Of a stretch of 64,000 bases of DNA, positions 44,351 to 57,269 are shown one piece after another. The notes beneath the pieces are model-generated. The model was not told where the DNA came from. It worked only from the letters and a program-made list of their open reading frames with translations, and made no database searches. The position numbers and the translations under genes were made by a program. Source of the DNA: Manis javanica (taxonomy: Eukaryota; Chordata; Mammalia; Pholidota; Manidae); contig NC_133160.1 in the NCBI RefSeq assembly GCF_040802235.1, positions 95,376,660 to 95,440,659 on the forward strand. The letters are read 5' to 3'. Within the stretch, counting starts at the first letter, position 1; the number at the start of each line of letters is the position of its first letter.

Positions 44351-44723
44351 TTAGCTTGCTAGGGCTGCCTTAACAAGGACCACAAAATAGGTGACTTAAA
44401 CAAAAGGAATTTATTCTTACAATTCTGTAGTTTAGAAGTCTATGATCAAATTGTGAACAGGGTAACTTTCTTCTGTGGTCTCTCTCCCTGGCTTATAATG
44501 GTCATCTCTCCATGTGACTTCACATGGTCTTCACCCATGTATGTCATGTATGTCTGTGTCCTAATCTCCTCTGCTTTAAGGGACACCAGTCATACTGATC
44601 ATGGTACACCCTCATGTCTTCGTTTTACCTATTTAAAGACTCTAATACAGTCATATTCTGTGACTTTGGGGGTTAAGACTTAAATATATTTATTTCAAGG
44701 GGACACAATTCAGTCCATAACAG
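44351..44723 (-). repeat. MLT1/MST-type MaLR LTR, inverted
   Basis: The plus strand starts TTGCTAGGGCTGCCTTAACA and ends ACACAATTCAGTCCATAACA, the inverse of a MaLR LTR. CCTAATCTCCTCTGCTTTAA and CACCAGTCATACTGATCATG are family marks. Confidence 0.8.
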
Positions 44724-45071
44724 TAACCTTAAGGGAAGGGAGTATATCTTGATTTCTGTATCATTGGTGTCTAAAAGGGGTGACATACAAAATACTTAAG
44801 GAGTGTTGCTTATAGAGTGACTATATTTATACATAGATGAAAAACTGGAAAAGTGAGCCTCAGACTATCTATTTGAGTCTAGGAATGCATATATGTGATA
44901 CAAAATCATTTTGGTGGAGAAAGAAGAATCTTTAACTGTTCAACCTATTATTTATTCCCTTTTTACTCACTGACATACTCAAACATTAAAAGAAAAGTAT
45001 ATGGTTGTACTCTTAAGTTATGGCAAGGCTGTTGGAAGTTTTTTTTCTCCTGATTAATACAGTAGTATATA

Positions 45072-45072
<1 letters not shown>

Positions 45073-45112
<40 letters not shown>
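45073..45112. repeat. (TG)n microsatellite
   Basis: An almost uninterrupted run of TG dinucleotides of about 40 bp. Likely length-polymorphic. Confidence 0.95.
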
Positions 45113-45114
<2 letters not shown>

Positions 45115-45234
45115 TCATACTAGTAATATATGTTAAATATCTTGGTACATATTTTCTTTATACAAAATTAGAGCCATACTTTGGAGTTTTATATTTCTAT
45201 ATTTTCATCTTAATGTAATGCTATTAACATTTTC

Positions 45235-45490
45235 CTAAGCAGTGGTAGTTAAAAGCACTGATAAAATTTAAAATTAGATCTGGGTTCAAAATTTAGGTTC
45301 TAGCATTTACAATCTATGTGACTTTAGGCAAATAAATAATTTCTCTGTACCTTGGTTTTCTCATCAGTGAAACTGAGGCAATTATAATAACTGCCTCACA
45401 GGGTTGTTATGAGAATTCAGGTAAAATTCTTTGGACAACATTGGCATATGCTAAGAACATATTAAACTATTATTATTATTATTATCCCAA
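45235..45490 (+). repeat. MIR element followed by (ATT)n
   Basis: TCTGGGTTCAAAATTTAGGT, TATGTGACTTTAGGCAAATA, TTTTCTCATCAGTGAAACTG and GGGTTGTTATGAGAATTCAG in that order: the inverse MIR pattern, well preserved. It ends near an ATT triplet run at 45471-45484. Confidence 0.8.
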
Positions 45491-47645
45491 AATAGGATCT
45501 TAATGGCACTATAATATTACACATCATAGATGCTGAGAATTTTTGTGATCTTACCAATTTTTTACTGCAGTGAATTTTAAATCTTGGTCTATGTCTTGCT
45601 CATAAATCTTGGTCTTTGGTTTTGGTTGCTTCCTTAAATTCAGGGGCTAACACACTAAGCCTAGAAACTTTTTATTTTCAAGTCAAATCTTGACCAAAAG
45701 GGAAAATAAATAAAACCTATGAACAAGGGAGCATTCAGAGATTGAAATGAATGATAAGACAGGCAAAAAACTCTGCTGGCCTCTCCTTCGGGTAACTGAG
45801 ATGGCTCTCCTCAAGAGAAAAGTTAGAAAATCACTAAGCAAGAAACAAATCAATAATGTTAAAATTCTCTCACTGGAATAAACAATGAGTGCTTACTTCA
45901 GGCAAAAACAGAACAAAAGCATTTTTTTTAAAGCATTCGATACTTAAGAAATGCAAAGCACCATAAATCCCTTACTTCTTTCACAAAGATGCTAAAGCTA
46001 AATCTGAGTGGTTGAGTTAACTCTATGTAACACAAGTGTTCAAAAGATTTTAATGCCACTAGACCTAAGAGTCAAGACATAAGCTACAATTTTCATAAGT
46101 TAAAATGTGAAACTAACTGGGCAACTAAAATGTGGCTTTGGCTATATTAGCCTGGTTTTCTATTTTCCTTTAATACCAGTAGTCCACCATTTAAACAGTC
46201 AAAGAAATGGTACTTCTATCATAAATGGATTGGAAATATTCCATAGCAAACTTAATCAAAAAAGTCTCAGTAGAATTTATCCATCTGTAAAAGGCAACTA
46301 ATCAAATTAATGTCAAGATAATACAACTCAGGCAAAACAACCATACTGTTTTCACGATTCAAATAAACCAAAAAAAAAAAATTTAAACATATGACACAAA
46401 TAAAATGATCTATACAGTTTTAAGCTATGTTCTGTAAGACATAATCAGTTCAGTGACTCAGGTTTCTGTAGCTTTCCAAAAACAATTAACTTTGCTAAAA
46501 AAAGAAAAAGAGAAGAAAAAACATAATTGGGCTTAGTTTTCCTTTACTTAAAAAATGTTTTTGAAGACCTGGATTATTTAGAAAATAAATGTAAAATAAA
46601 ACAATATAAATCAATGAGTAATACAAATTGCACTGTAGAAAGCAAACAATATACATTATAGAATTATCTTAAACTTCCCAGGGTTTGCCAGGTTAATTGA
46701 AAATAACAAGCCTGCATCTGCAGCCTGTTTTTAACAGGTGTCCAAGAGAATGTCACTTGATCTAAGGCCTTCTTGCTTTGGTAAATGATACTGACACTGA
46801 GGCCTAGAACTAGAATTATGCTTTGACTATGTTTCGGAACTGACCTCAATCTATTCAAGCTGCTTTAGCATCTGAACACCAAGCAAATGTGCTATGTTAA
46901 TTACCGTTATGTGATCTTGACATGAACTAATTCCTGTTCCTATTAACTTCCCTAGTAAATGAAGCGTTAATGCTTCATTGATAAAAAGTGCTGGAATAAT
47001 CCAGAGTAATATAAAATTTAACAGATGAGGGACCACTAAGTGATGGCCATTCATGCTATTGATACAATATGTGTTTTATTTCAAATGGCAGGAAGATTGT
47101 GAATTAAAATCATATCCTGGTCAAGCATTAAAACTGAAACCAAGGCAGGCAGGGCAGGGGTAGGGACTATAATTTCTATTTAGATCTTCATATTTTCTCC
47201 ACAGTAAGTTCTTCAGATGTGCTGATAGTAGTGATTATAGGATGTCACAGAATATGATAATCAGACATGAATCAGCAAATGATATGGTTTGACACTGTTA
47301 ACCCATCCAATAATTACTTGCTTACAACACACAAACAGCAGTGATTCCTATCTCCACAAGGGGTACTTTTATCCAGAAGACAGTTATCTCGTACCATAAC
47401 TTACAAAACTAATGTTACAAGTCAGACTTAATTTTATTTTATTTTATTAATACTAAACACCAAAATATAACAACTAAATACAGTTTGTAGTTAAAAACAG
47501 TGCTTTATGAACTGGATGGAGCACAGCAGCCCCACATTAGATTTAAAATTAGATTAAATTATTTCTGTAAGGCAGTGACCCTAAAGTAGTACTTGTATGA
47601 AAATACATCTAACCAAACTGATATTATGGCATGACAATGAGGGGG
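45491..47645. other. PDLIM5 intron, no feature recognised
   Basis: AT-rich with no confident repeat. Poly-A runs at about 46370 and 46498. Confidence 0.45.
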
Positions 47646-47649
47646 ACCA

Positions 47650-47825
47650 GTGACATGCATGATCTGTTCAGGTCAGACACTCACTGGGTGCCTTCTGGGT
47701 GCCGGATACTGTGCAAGACTTTGAAAACATCTGCTGATTTTCTCCTTCTCCCCATAACCACTATTATTACTACCACTGCTGCTGGCGAATTCTTGTGAAG
47801 CAGGCGCTTACTGTGGAAAATACAA
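47650..47825 (+). repeat. MIR fragment
   Basis: TGGGTGCCTTCTGGGTGCCG, GATACTGTGCAAGAC and a TTATTACTACCACTG block, a degenerate MIR core. Confidence 0.5.
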
Positions 47826-49024
47826 CTTCAGTGAAAAATAACAATTTATAAATAATACTGTATTGATTCTATTTCTGTAAAATGATATCTGTCTTTATAT
47901 GTGTATGTTTTAAAAGTATGAACTAAAATACTAATAGCAGTTATCTTGGGAGGTGGAATTACATGTAAAGTTTCATTTTTGCCTTCTATTTTTCCATATT
48001 TTTGAAATGTCACAATGAATGTGGACTACCTTTAAAATACAAAAGCTATTTTACTTTTAATCATGTACTGTGTTCTGTGTTCTTGATACATTTATTATTT
48101 AATAGTGGGTTAAGTAGATGAATATTTATATTTGGTTCTTAAAGCATTGAGGCTTCTTGGTCTCCATTTTCAGTGCTGTCTAGAAACATTAAGCAATACG
48201 TTTTCAAACAGAATACATTAAGAAGCAGCACATCAGGGGAGCAGTCATTTCAACTGATTTCTCACTGCCAACAAGGCAACTCAGAGGCAATGAGGTCCTG
48301 CTGGTAGGAGTCCTTGCCATCAACATTCATACCTGTACCTCGTAACATTTTAAAAGCCACTTATTAAGAAACATTCAGAGATTTAGTAAGTGACCATATA
48401 GTACAATAACTTTTAAGATCTCTGGGCCTTTTTCCTTCTTGGAATTAAAGAAACAATAAAACAAATTTGGATAAAAAATATTTTTAAAGAAGGAGGTTAT
48501 AACTTAATCTAAAATTTTAAACATTTATGAATAAATCTGAAGGTAATTATACCTTCCAGTGCTTGTGTGTGACAACCCAATCTTTTTTTACTCTAGGGCT
48601 CAAAGTTCTTTATTTTACATCACTAGTTATTTTTCATCTACATGAAAGTCCTCACTTTTGTAATTTGTGAAATAATCAAGTTCAGATAAATGATCTTCAG
48701 AGTTCTTTTGAGTCTTAAAATTTTATTATTCTCTGAAAGGCCATGATAATCATGATTTTTCCTAAATTCTAATAGGAATTAGTAACTAATAAAGTGATAT
48801 TTTTAGTCTTATTTCCACAGAGAATTACTTTTCATTAAATAGGTCCTAACAAATATTTATATTCTATTTATCAACTTCAATTATAACTAGTACAGAGAAA
48901 TATGGCAAGAACATTTGCACTAATAAAAAATTTCAAATTTTTCATTTGATTTTCATTTATCATTAAAAAAAAATCAACATTAGTACAAAGTACTGTCAAG
49001 AAAATTTCAAAAAAAATAACCAAC
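47826..49024. other. PDLIM5 intron up to the LIM1 exon, no feature recognised
   Basis: AT-rich, with no repeat assigned. The splice donor of the 49025 exon lies at its upper end. Confidence 0.5.
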
Positions 49025-49199
49025 CTGATAACCTGGTTACAGTGGGCACACATTGGAGTTCGTTTCCCTGCTGGAATATGCTCGGCTCTTTGCACTAAAG
49101 TGTCCTGGTCTCTTGGCTGGGGCTGACTTCCAGCTGAGCTGACCGGTGCCACTGCTCCTAAGGATGTCACACTGTTTGAGATTCTTCCAGTGGAAGGTG
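49025..49199 (-). CDS. PDLIM5: PDLIM5 exon: linker before LIM1 and first zinc pair of LIM1
   Basis: The exon has 175 bp: two bases finishing a split codon, 57 full codons, then AG. The acceptor ends CTCCTAG and the donor reads AG|GTTGGT. The product starts PSTGRISNS, a Ser/Thr/Pro/Gln-rich linker, then runs into QDTLVQRAEHIPAGKRTP and MCAHCNQVI. The pair C-x2-C in CAHC is the first zinc-ligand pair of LIM1. The linker half (about residues 10-30 of this exon) differs more from the human protein than the segment from QDTLVQ onward, as expected for a disordered linker. The donor is weaker than the others in this gene because position +3 is T. The next exon must supply the last base of an Arg codon, and it does. 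Confidence 0.95.
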
Positions 49200-49314
49200 C
49201 TAGGAGTTAAAACACAGAAGGATTAGAATGAGATTCTCTAATAATCAAACTTTTTCAAATAATCAAATGATACGAGTTTTAAAAATAACCTATTCACTCA
49301 CTTTTCACTTACAT

Positions 49315-49510
49315 TTATGAAGGAGTTATGTACCAAGCACTGGACTGTGACTACAGAGATAAATAGAAAAGAAAATCAAAGATTACAACACAAAGGAAGA
49401 GATGACAGACGAATACACATGACAGATGAGTTGTAGGAAAAGCAGAGTTACCTATGCTTCCAGGAGGAAATGTGATTCAGGTGAACATTGACAACAAGAT
49501 ATTTCTGGTC
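49315..49510 (+). repeat. Old MIR/L2-like fragment
   Basis: GTTATGTACCAAGCACTGGA then CTACAGAGATAAATAG, a degenerate copy of the common repeat also seen at 19805 and 28505. Confidence 0.4.
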
Positions 49511-49959
49511 ATCCAGACATCTCTGCTAACTATTAATTAGATTTAACTCCAAATATATCACAGGCACATTAAAAAATTCCAATGTATTAAAGATAGCAAA
49601 AACAAAAATGAACTCACTATATTCTCTCTTCCTGTTTTCTCTAAAAATCAGTCACCTGGTCAAATAAGGTACCTATGTAAGAATTATCCCAAGGCATTCC
49701 TCTCCCTCCATCTTTTGTTATAATGGGACCTGCTGTTCTAACAAACAGTTCTTGATTCTGCCTCTCATCTCCGTTCCTACAGTATTGTCCTGGTTTAGGT
49801 CCTCTTTGTCTCCTACTTGGACTAGCTGCCAAAATGTCCTGTCCTCCTTAAATTCATCCTCCCCACTGCCACCTAGGACTGATATCTTAACCAATCACAA
49901 CCCTGCACAAACTGTTTCAAGGCTCCACCTGTGATCACTGTGATCATCAAATGTAGTTC

Positions 49960-50445
49960 ACCTTTCTAGGCACTGCACACAGGCCCCGGCAGCCCCATCT
50001 CTCACCGCTGCCCTTCTCTTCATGTTGCAGCCAATACCTAACTGCCTCACTTTTCCTTGTGAATGGAGCTATCTATGCACAGGCTGTCTACACTGTCATT
50101 TCCCTACCTTTCCTTCTGGTTACCTAGTAACAACTACTTACTGTACAAAATTCAGCCCAGAAGTCAACTACTTCAAAAATCCTCCCTGAATTCTCTCTCC
50201 CTGCTACCTCTTCCACATAATCCAGATTAAATGTTTCTTTTCTATATTTCCATAATTAATTTTCTGTGAATGCCTTTATTACTGCTTCTACTACATATAC
50301 CTATGTTTCCTTCCAGAACTAGACAGTAAGCTCCCTGAGGGCAGGAACTATGTGTGTCTTATTCATCACCCTAGTAGCTAGTACAGTGTCTGGAATGAAC
50401 ACATAAATAAATGAATGAATAAACCGGAATCAATGCATACATGAA
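49960..50445 (+). repeat. L2 3' end
   Basis: CAAAAATCCTCCCTGAATTC, GACAGTAAGCTCCCTGAGGG and CTAGTACAGTGTCTGGAATG followed by TGAATGAATAAAC: the classic L2 3' terminus. Confidence 0.85.
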
Positions 50446-50689
50446 TAAATGAGAAAACTGAAAGACTGAAACCAACAGAAGGTCTGCTTCTTACTGGCAG
50501 GCAATTAAAGTGAGATGGAATTGAAAAGGCATGTATTTAAAAGGTTTAAAGGAACAACTTTAAAGAAAAACATATAAATAATGTGAATTAACAATGTCTG
50601 TGTGGGTGTATTGACAGGATTCATATTAAAGGTATGGTTAGATTTTGATAAGATTAATTAGGATACTGAAACAGATAATTCTCCCTCAC

Positions 50690-50962
50690 CAGAATAAAGC
50701 CTGTTTGCAATGACACAGTTACAGACCCAGAAGCCCAGGGTTTATGAACACCCAGCACATGTGCTACAGCACTCTGCCTGGCACCTGAGCTGTGAAATGT
50801 ACTCTGCAGGCCAGGGTGCTCTCCTACTGCCCATGTTTCAAGTGAGTCAGCTGGACTGGGAATGGGTGGACACGATAACATGGGTGAATGTAGTAACCAC
50901 ATTGTTTTTTCATGTGAAATCTTCATAAGAGTGTATATCAATAATACCATAATAAAAAATAG
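50690..50962 (+). repeat. Unclassified retroposon-like repeat
   Basis: A block from CACCAGAATAAAGCCTG through CAGGCCAGGGTGCTCTCC, GTGAGTCAGCTGGACTGGGA and GTGAATGTAGTAACCACA, ending in an A-rich tail (CCATAATAAAAAA). The structure, a GC-richer body with a terminal A-rich tail, looks like a retroposed lineage repeat. I cannot name the family and see no convincing target duplication. Confidence 0.4.
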
Positions 50963-50990
50963 ATTTTAAAAATTTAAAAATTTAAAACAA

Positions 50991-53775
50991 AACAAAACAA
51001 AACTGTATACATCTTTCTACCTATTACCAAAAAACTTCCTTATAAATAGAAAGCAAAAAATCAGTATTTCATCAAGTGAAAAAGGGAAGGTTCCAAATCA
51101 CTTCCATTTTGCCTTTTTAAAGAACACTATGGAGTAGATACTTTTAAAACGTGGACAAGTTCAGGATTTCAAACAGTGGGAAAGTTACCAATTGAAAAAT
51201 CTGAAAATCAGACCTCAAAGAGAGTCAAGCCCTTTCATCTACCATATGCCTGTATTTTATCATATTATCTATGCATAAGCCCCAAAGTACTGAGTCACTG
51301 AGACATTTTTAGCAATAAAAGAGTGTGGTAATTCTCCATCAGTCATTGTAAGATGGGACAAAATCCATCTGGCCCATGCCTCAAGGAGAAGGTACATGGG
51401 GGAACTAACTTACTAGATGAGAAGCTGTTCTTAAACATGAAACATGTGACTGTGTCTGAAACACATATAAAAAGGCTCTACGCTTACTGCTGTTCCTTCC
51501 TTGGGAAGAACAGCCTTGCTTTCTGTTCCTGCCCCACTTTAACCACTTTGGATAAAACAGAAAATCTCACAGCTCCGTTTTGTTCTATGTTGGTAGCATA
51601 CTGGCCCGCACACAAAGCCACAGAAGTCCTGCTAATTACCAACCAAGCCCTGAACATTTCCAAAGCACAGTTATTTCCCGTATGAATAACGTGATGTTTC
51701 ACTTCTGCAGATTGAACTTCTCACTACTCTTGCACAGGACGGCAACTGTGGAGCTGTTAAGTGTCAGCCCCCTGCTCTCCTGCCTAATGGGGAGAAGAGA
51801 CGTGAGAAGGTGAGGTCTTGGGAGGAGGGGAGGCACCACAAAACGAGCCCTGCTTCCTTCATAATTCTGTGGAGAATGGCACTACACACAGAGAAAAACC
51901 ATCTGCCACAGGTAGCACACAGACCAAAATACTTCAAATTTATTGAACCTATCATAATCACTTTTATGTACAAAAAAATAAATGTCTCTTTAAAGACAGC
52001 TTAAAGATGATAATCTACTTGTTTGAAAACAAAATTTTTTCCCTCATGTTCTAGTGGAACTATTAAATAGGACCACTGATTGGCCCCATTTCATAATTTA
52101 GGAATCTAAGTCACAAAGAATTTAAGTGATTTATTCAAAATGAATAATAAGTGAGTCAGTAAAGTGTCACAATGAGAATATTAGGAGGAAGTTAGTTTGA
52201 CTCAAGTTTTCCTTTGTAACCTGAAATTTTGAGCAACTTCCATTAAATTTGGTTTCTTTTGTGGCTAATCCCTACTCCACTGGGACCATGTTTGAAAATG
52301 TTTTCCTTTTGTATAAAATACACTTCATCTAGAAAGGTAAACTACTAGCTGCTCTCCAGACCAATAGTGATTGGTGAAAACATTTTTCTAACTTTAGAAT
52401 GGTTATTTATGAGTTGTCTAAAGGTTTAGAATGACATACATTCATACATATTCTATGCTTTTGTTTGTTAGCATGACAATCAAACCTAGTATTACAAAGA
52501 TTATCAGTTAATACATAAATATAAATTAATAGGAAAACCTAGCTGCATACCAGAATATATTCTCAGTATAAAGTTGCCAAATAAAACATGCCCAACCCAC
52601 AATATATTGAGTTCCCAGTTTTTAAAGTATTTGTCATAGTGATATACATGAGAATTCTAAAGGTAATAGTTTTTTTTAAAAAAGTAAACAGATCCTGACT
52701 TACAAAATATGAAATTTAATTTACTACAAAGAAATAAATTTCTCTCTCAGACTACAGACTATAAATTGGAGACAAAGAATTTTTAAATGAACCATATAAC
52801 TCACTAATTTAGAAGAATACTTACCCTTGTTATTATGGAAATCTTTGTTATATATCATTTGGAAAGATAAAGTCAAAATTCTTTATCCTAGAAAGATCTT
52901 AGTTGCATTTTTCCCCACAAGCAGATTCAGGTTTGCATTACTTAGCAAATAAGTTAACACAAGGTTTGATCAATCTTTTCCTGAGATTTAATTTTCTTTT
53001 CTAATCGTGTAAGGCCTTAACAAAATAACTATCAAGTTTATCCAAGTAACTTCTGCACTGATGGGCCACATAAGTATAATACTGGGGATTTATATATTAT
53101 GTTATATATTACAAAGGTAATATATAATACTATAAAATACTATGTAATACATAAGGAATTAGAAATTATCTGATTTCCCACTGTGCACTTCAAAAATAGC
53201 TGAGCCCACTAAAAAGGCACTTGTTAATAAAAATAGAGTTTCCAGAAGGAAAACACAGATTAAAACCAGTAGAACTCCTGGTAGTACCATGTGTGAATTC
53301 TCTGCAACAGATGTTTTCTAACTGTATTAAGAATAAGGTGGGTTATTTGATACTTCTGCTTTCTACCGCTGTTAAAAAAGACTGTTAACTCTAAACCAAT
53401 CCACTTGAAAAAAAAACAGTAGTGAAGATTGTAATGCATACATTAAACAACTGGCCAGACTGTACTTGAATAGGCATGAAATTCATCAGTTAACTCTTTT
53501 CGTTCAAGTCAAACTCAACTACCAGTAAAATATTCTGATATATACTGATACGTACTAGGTAAAAAACTACTATATTATGCCAAACCTTACTTGGAAACTT
53601 AACCAGGTCAGCTAAGGCTGGGGGGTGATATCCCAAAAGACAAAGTTAAGGCAAACAGATGTTGCTCGTGTCATTTAAGGTAGGTTACTCTTAGTAGATG
53701 TAGCGCTTTTGAATTGGTGAACATATTACTCATAGGAGAGCAATCTGGGTTGGAAGATGAACTGCTCATGACAAC
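50991..53775. other. PDLIM5 intron, mostly unassigned
   Basis: Includes a weak MIR fragment near 52080-52170 and an AT-rich palindrome-like tract near 53090-53150. A 110-codon open frame at 51353-51685 has no recognisable domain and is not called a gene. Confidence 0.4.
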
Positions 53776-53779
53776 ATGA

Positions 53780-54465
53780 GAAGTAAATCACGTGATGACT
53801 TCTCACCCCTCTGTAGTACATCCTGGTCCGGTCCATACCACCCTCTTGCTTGGCTTATTGCAGTGACTGATGCCAACAATACAGCAAACAGTAAAAACTG
53901 GTCAGATCATGCTGCTGCTCTGCTCAAAACGCTTCAGTAACTCCTTTCTAACTCACAAGTACAACCAGAGATCCTATAGAATCTGACTCTTGCTATCTCT
54001 CTAACCTGACTGGCCACTCTTCCTTTGCCCACTACATAAAAGAACACTGGCTTCCTTACAATTTCTACAAATGACCAGTATACTTCCGATGCTATTACAG
54101 TACATTCTATTCTGTCTCCCTGGAAATCGTTCCCCCAGCTGTTTGCATGGCTTGCTCCCTGCCTCCTTTAGGCTCTCTGCTCACAGGTCTTTTTATCAAT
54201 GTAGCTTTCTCTGACTACCCTATATAAAATAGTAACCTCCTCCCCCATAAACCAGCATTCTCTATACTCCTTAACTGGTTTGTCTTTCTCCACAGCACTC
54301 AACTCCATCTATCATGTATTATATTCCTCTTACTGCTTTTTATTATCTATCTTCCTACACCTTGAGGCCAGGGACACTGTCTATTCTGTTCATTGCTATA
54401 ATCTCTAGCACCTAGAATAGTCCCCAGGCATATTGTTTAATAAATCTTTGTTTCGAGAATGAATG
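53780..54465 (+). repeat. L2 element, 3' part
   Basis: Long degenerate L2 pattern: TGCTCAAAACGCTTCAGTAA, TGACTGGCCACTCTTCC, CTTGAGGCCAGGGACACTGT and a terminal TAATAAATCTTTGTTTCGAG. Confidence 0.8.
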
Positions 54466-54839
54466 ACTCTAGCACCAAAAGGACGGTCTTCCTACTAAAA
54501 GAAACCAGACTTCTTAGTGAAGCAGCTGATTCTGAGGAAAATAATGAACAAAAAACTCTAGAATATCTTGTCAAATTAGAAAGCAGTAAGGTATCAAAGA
54601 CTACTAAAGTTGTATCAAATGGGTTTGAGGAAGCAGATGAGACAGCTGAGTATTAATAAGAATAGTAACTACAAAGGATTAAAATACTTCAAATATGTTT
54701 AAACCCATGAACTCACAATGATTCTGGAATTTAAAAAGAAAAAGCATTGATCATTTTTTGGGAATGCTAAGGCAACAATTCATTATTTTAAAAACCAGTA
54801 AAATGTAACAAGGGAAACAAATCAGCTTTAAAAATTTAT

Positions 54840-55700
54840 CACTTTATAACCAATCACATTTCACGCATATTCCACTCACTCTCCTGCCATCTCTGAACGA
54901 TTTTAAGCAAATTTCAGATATATCATTTAATCTAAAATATTTTCAGTCATCATCTCTATAAGAATACTTTTTAAAAACCTAGCCATAATAACCATTATCA
55001 TACCTAAACTAAAATTTTCCTTATTGTTACCAAATAACCAATTTTCAACTTTTTCTTATTATCCCCTGTACTAGTTTATTATTGCTGCTGTAACCAATTA
55101 CTAAGGACTTATTGTCTTAAAAAAACACAAGTGTACTACTTTATAGTTCTCCTACATGGTTATTACTGGGCCCAAATCAAGGTATTCGCAGAGCTGTGTT
55201 TCTTTCTAAAAGCTCTAGGGAAAATTCATTTCCTTGCTTTTTCCAGCTTCTAGAGGCAGCCCAAATTCCATGGCTCATGGCCCTCTTCTGCCATCTCAAA
55301 GCCAGCAATAGCAGGTTGAGGTCTTCCACTGCATCACTCTAACCCTCTCTTCTGCTTCCCTCTTCCACTTCTAAAGATCTTAAAGATCTTTGTGATTACA
55401 TTGGGACCACGAAGCTAATGCAGGATAATATCCTATAAGGTCAGCTGATAAACAACTGTAATTCCATCTGCATGCCTAATTTCTTACTTTAACATGTAAT
55501 ATAACATCTGCAGTTCTGGGTATTAGGACATTGACATTTTTTGGGGGGGACTATTATTCTGCCTGCAACAAACTCCAACACAGTATTAATCAGGATGCAA
55601 CTAAGGTCCATATATTACATTTTGTTTGACTCTTAAATCTCTTTTAATGTGTAATTCCTTCCAACTCCCCATCCCTTGCAGTATACATGCAGAAGAGACC
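54840..55700. repeat. Old L1-like repeat split by a MaLR-like insertion
   Basis: The outer repeat appears at 54840-55065 (TTTCAGATATATCATTTAAT, CAGTCATCATCTCTATAAGA) and resumes at 55578-55700 (AATCAGGATGCAACTAAGGT, GACTCTTAAATCTCTTTTAA). The inner part 55066-55577 has inverted MLT1-type marks (TTATTGCTGCTGTAACCAAT, GACATTGACATTTTTTGGGG, ATTATTCTGCCTGC). Confidence 0.6.
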
Positions 55701-55799
55701 TAGTCTCTAGTTAAATGCATGTGTATATGTATTTAAACTTTTTTCTATAATAAAAAGAGAAATATATGGGAAGAGAAATTTTATACATATGATACTTAA

Positions 55800-56260
55800 T
55801 TTTTCATCTTTACAACACAGCATTATAAGGTAATATTATTATGCTACTATTTAATGGATCAAGAACATAAAGCTCAGGAAAGATAAACGACTAGCTCAAG
55901 GTCTTGAAAAGCAGTAACATGAGGCAAATGTTTTTTTGAACCATTATTAGGTACCTAAAAATGTGCTCTGTTTTATCACCACAATGAACAAGGAAGACAT
56001 GATTTCTGCCCTCATGGAGAAGGTTAAAGACCAGTAAGCAGTCAATTACTTCACAGTGGGGTAAGTGCTAGAATGGGGGAAAGATAATGAGTTTAGTTAT
56101 GGATATTCATCCAGTTCAAATTGATAGTGAGAGCCTAACAATGCAGCAGGCCCTATGCTGGGCACGGGAGTGAAGTAGAGGGGATAACATGTATGGTCCT
56201 TTCCCTCATAAAGCTCACAGGTTTTTTTTTTGGTTTTGTTTTTGTTTTGTTTTTATTTGG
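55800..56260 (+). repeat. MIR and L2-like fragments, then a (TTTTG)n run
   Basis: A MIR-type block at about 55800-55910 (TTATAAGGTAATATTATTAT, GCTCAGGAAAGATAAACGAC), L2-like copies at about 55935-56220 (AAGACATGATTTCTGCCCTC, CATGGAGAAGG; then AGGCCCTATGCTGGGCACGG), and a T/G-rich run at 56221-56255. Confidence 0.5.
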
Positions 56261-57269
56261 AGGTGCTTGTAGTTTATCTAATAAGTACTGATAGTCTAAG
56301 GAATATATGAACTCAGGAAAAAGATCTGAGAAGAATTGATTCAAGAGTCATAAGCATCTTGATGCTCTGAGGCTGGGGGAGTTAATGCAATTGGAAAGGG
56401 GCAGAACTGCATGAAAACAGAAGTGCCCCTAAGGCATAAGGCAAATAACATAAATACTTTGGGACAGAAAGAAGTAGGAGAAAAACCAGGGCAGTGCATC
56501 ATGGAGTCCAGAGGGGGGCAGTGGGGAATTTGGGATCCAAAACCATCTCTGACTGCCTCCAAAACCTATGTCCCTATGCTTTCATCATCAAATATTTATT
56601 ACATGCCTACTGTGTGCCAGGCCCTTCTCCAGTCACTGCCTGGACTCATGAAAACATGGAGACAGAGCTCCTTAAATGTGATCTCCACCTGCAAGTACTA
56701 ACTTCCAGATCAGTTTAGAAGGAGGGAATAGTGGTAACTAAGATGAGTCATTTCTATTGTTTTAATTATTTTAATGAGCTTTCTAGAAGAAATCTACAAG
56801 TAGGTTTGAAAGAATTATTTTTTAATTGCCCTGGTATGACTAACAGATTAGATTATCACTTTTAAGCCCTTCATGTATTCTGTGAAAGTTTCCAATGGAG
56901 ACTTACCTTTCCCTTAAACCTGGCTGCCCATACTTGTCAGCCATTATAATTAACGGCTGCAAAGTCCTTGAAATAAAACATGGATATAAGGCTAGATTCT
57001 TCGTGTTTGAGAAACATTTAAGAAGATTTATATAACTGCTTCAAAAAGGAAATGTAGTTATAGATTTATATTTTTGCCAAGGACAAACAGGCTTGGAGCA
57101 TTAGAATGTTGTATGCACTGTACAAACTTTATGGTGATGTAGATATTCCAACTGCTACATTTGAATTAAGATGAAGTAGCAGAGAAAGTTATGGCAGTAA
57201 ACCTAGGGATAACCATAAAATTTTTTATAAAATTCCATATTTCATTCTTATTTAAGTCAGAATAGAGCT

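Noticed and set aside
45073-45112. TG run as a regulatory Z-DNA element
   Set aside because: An ordinary microsatellite; nothing around it indicates a function.
51353-51685. 110-codon plus-strand open frame as a gene
   Set aside because: No recognisable domain, no splice or promoter context, and it lies in antisense to a PDLIM5 intron. Length is compatible with chance.
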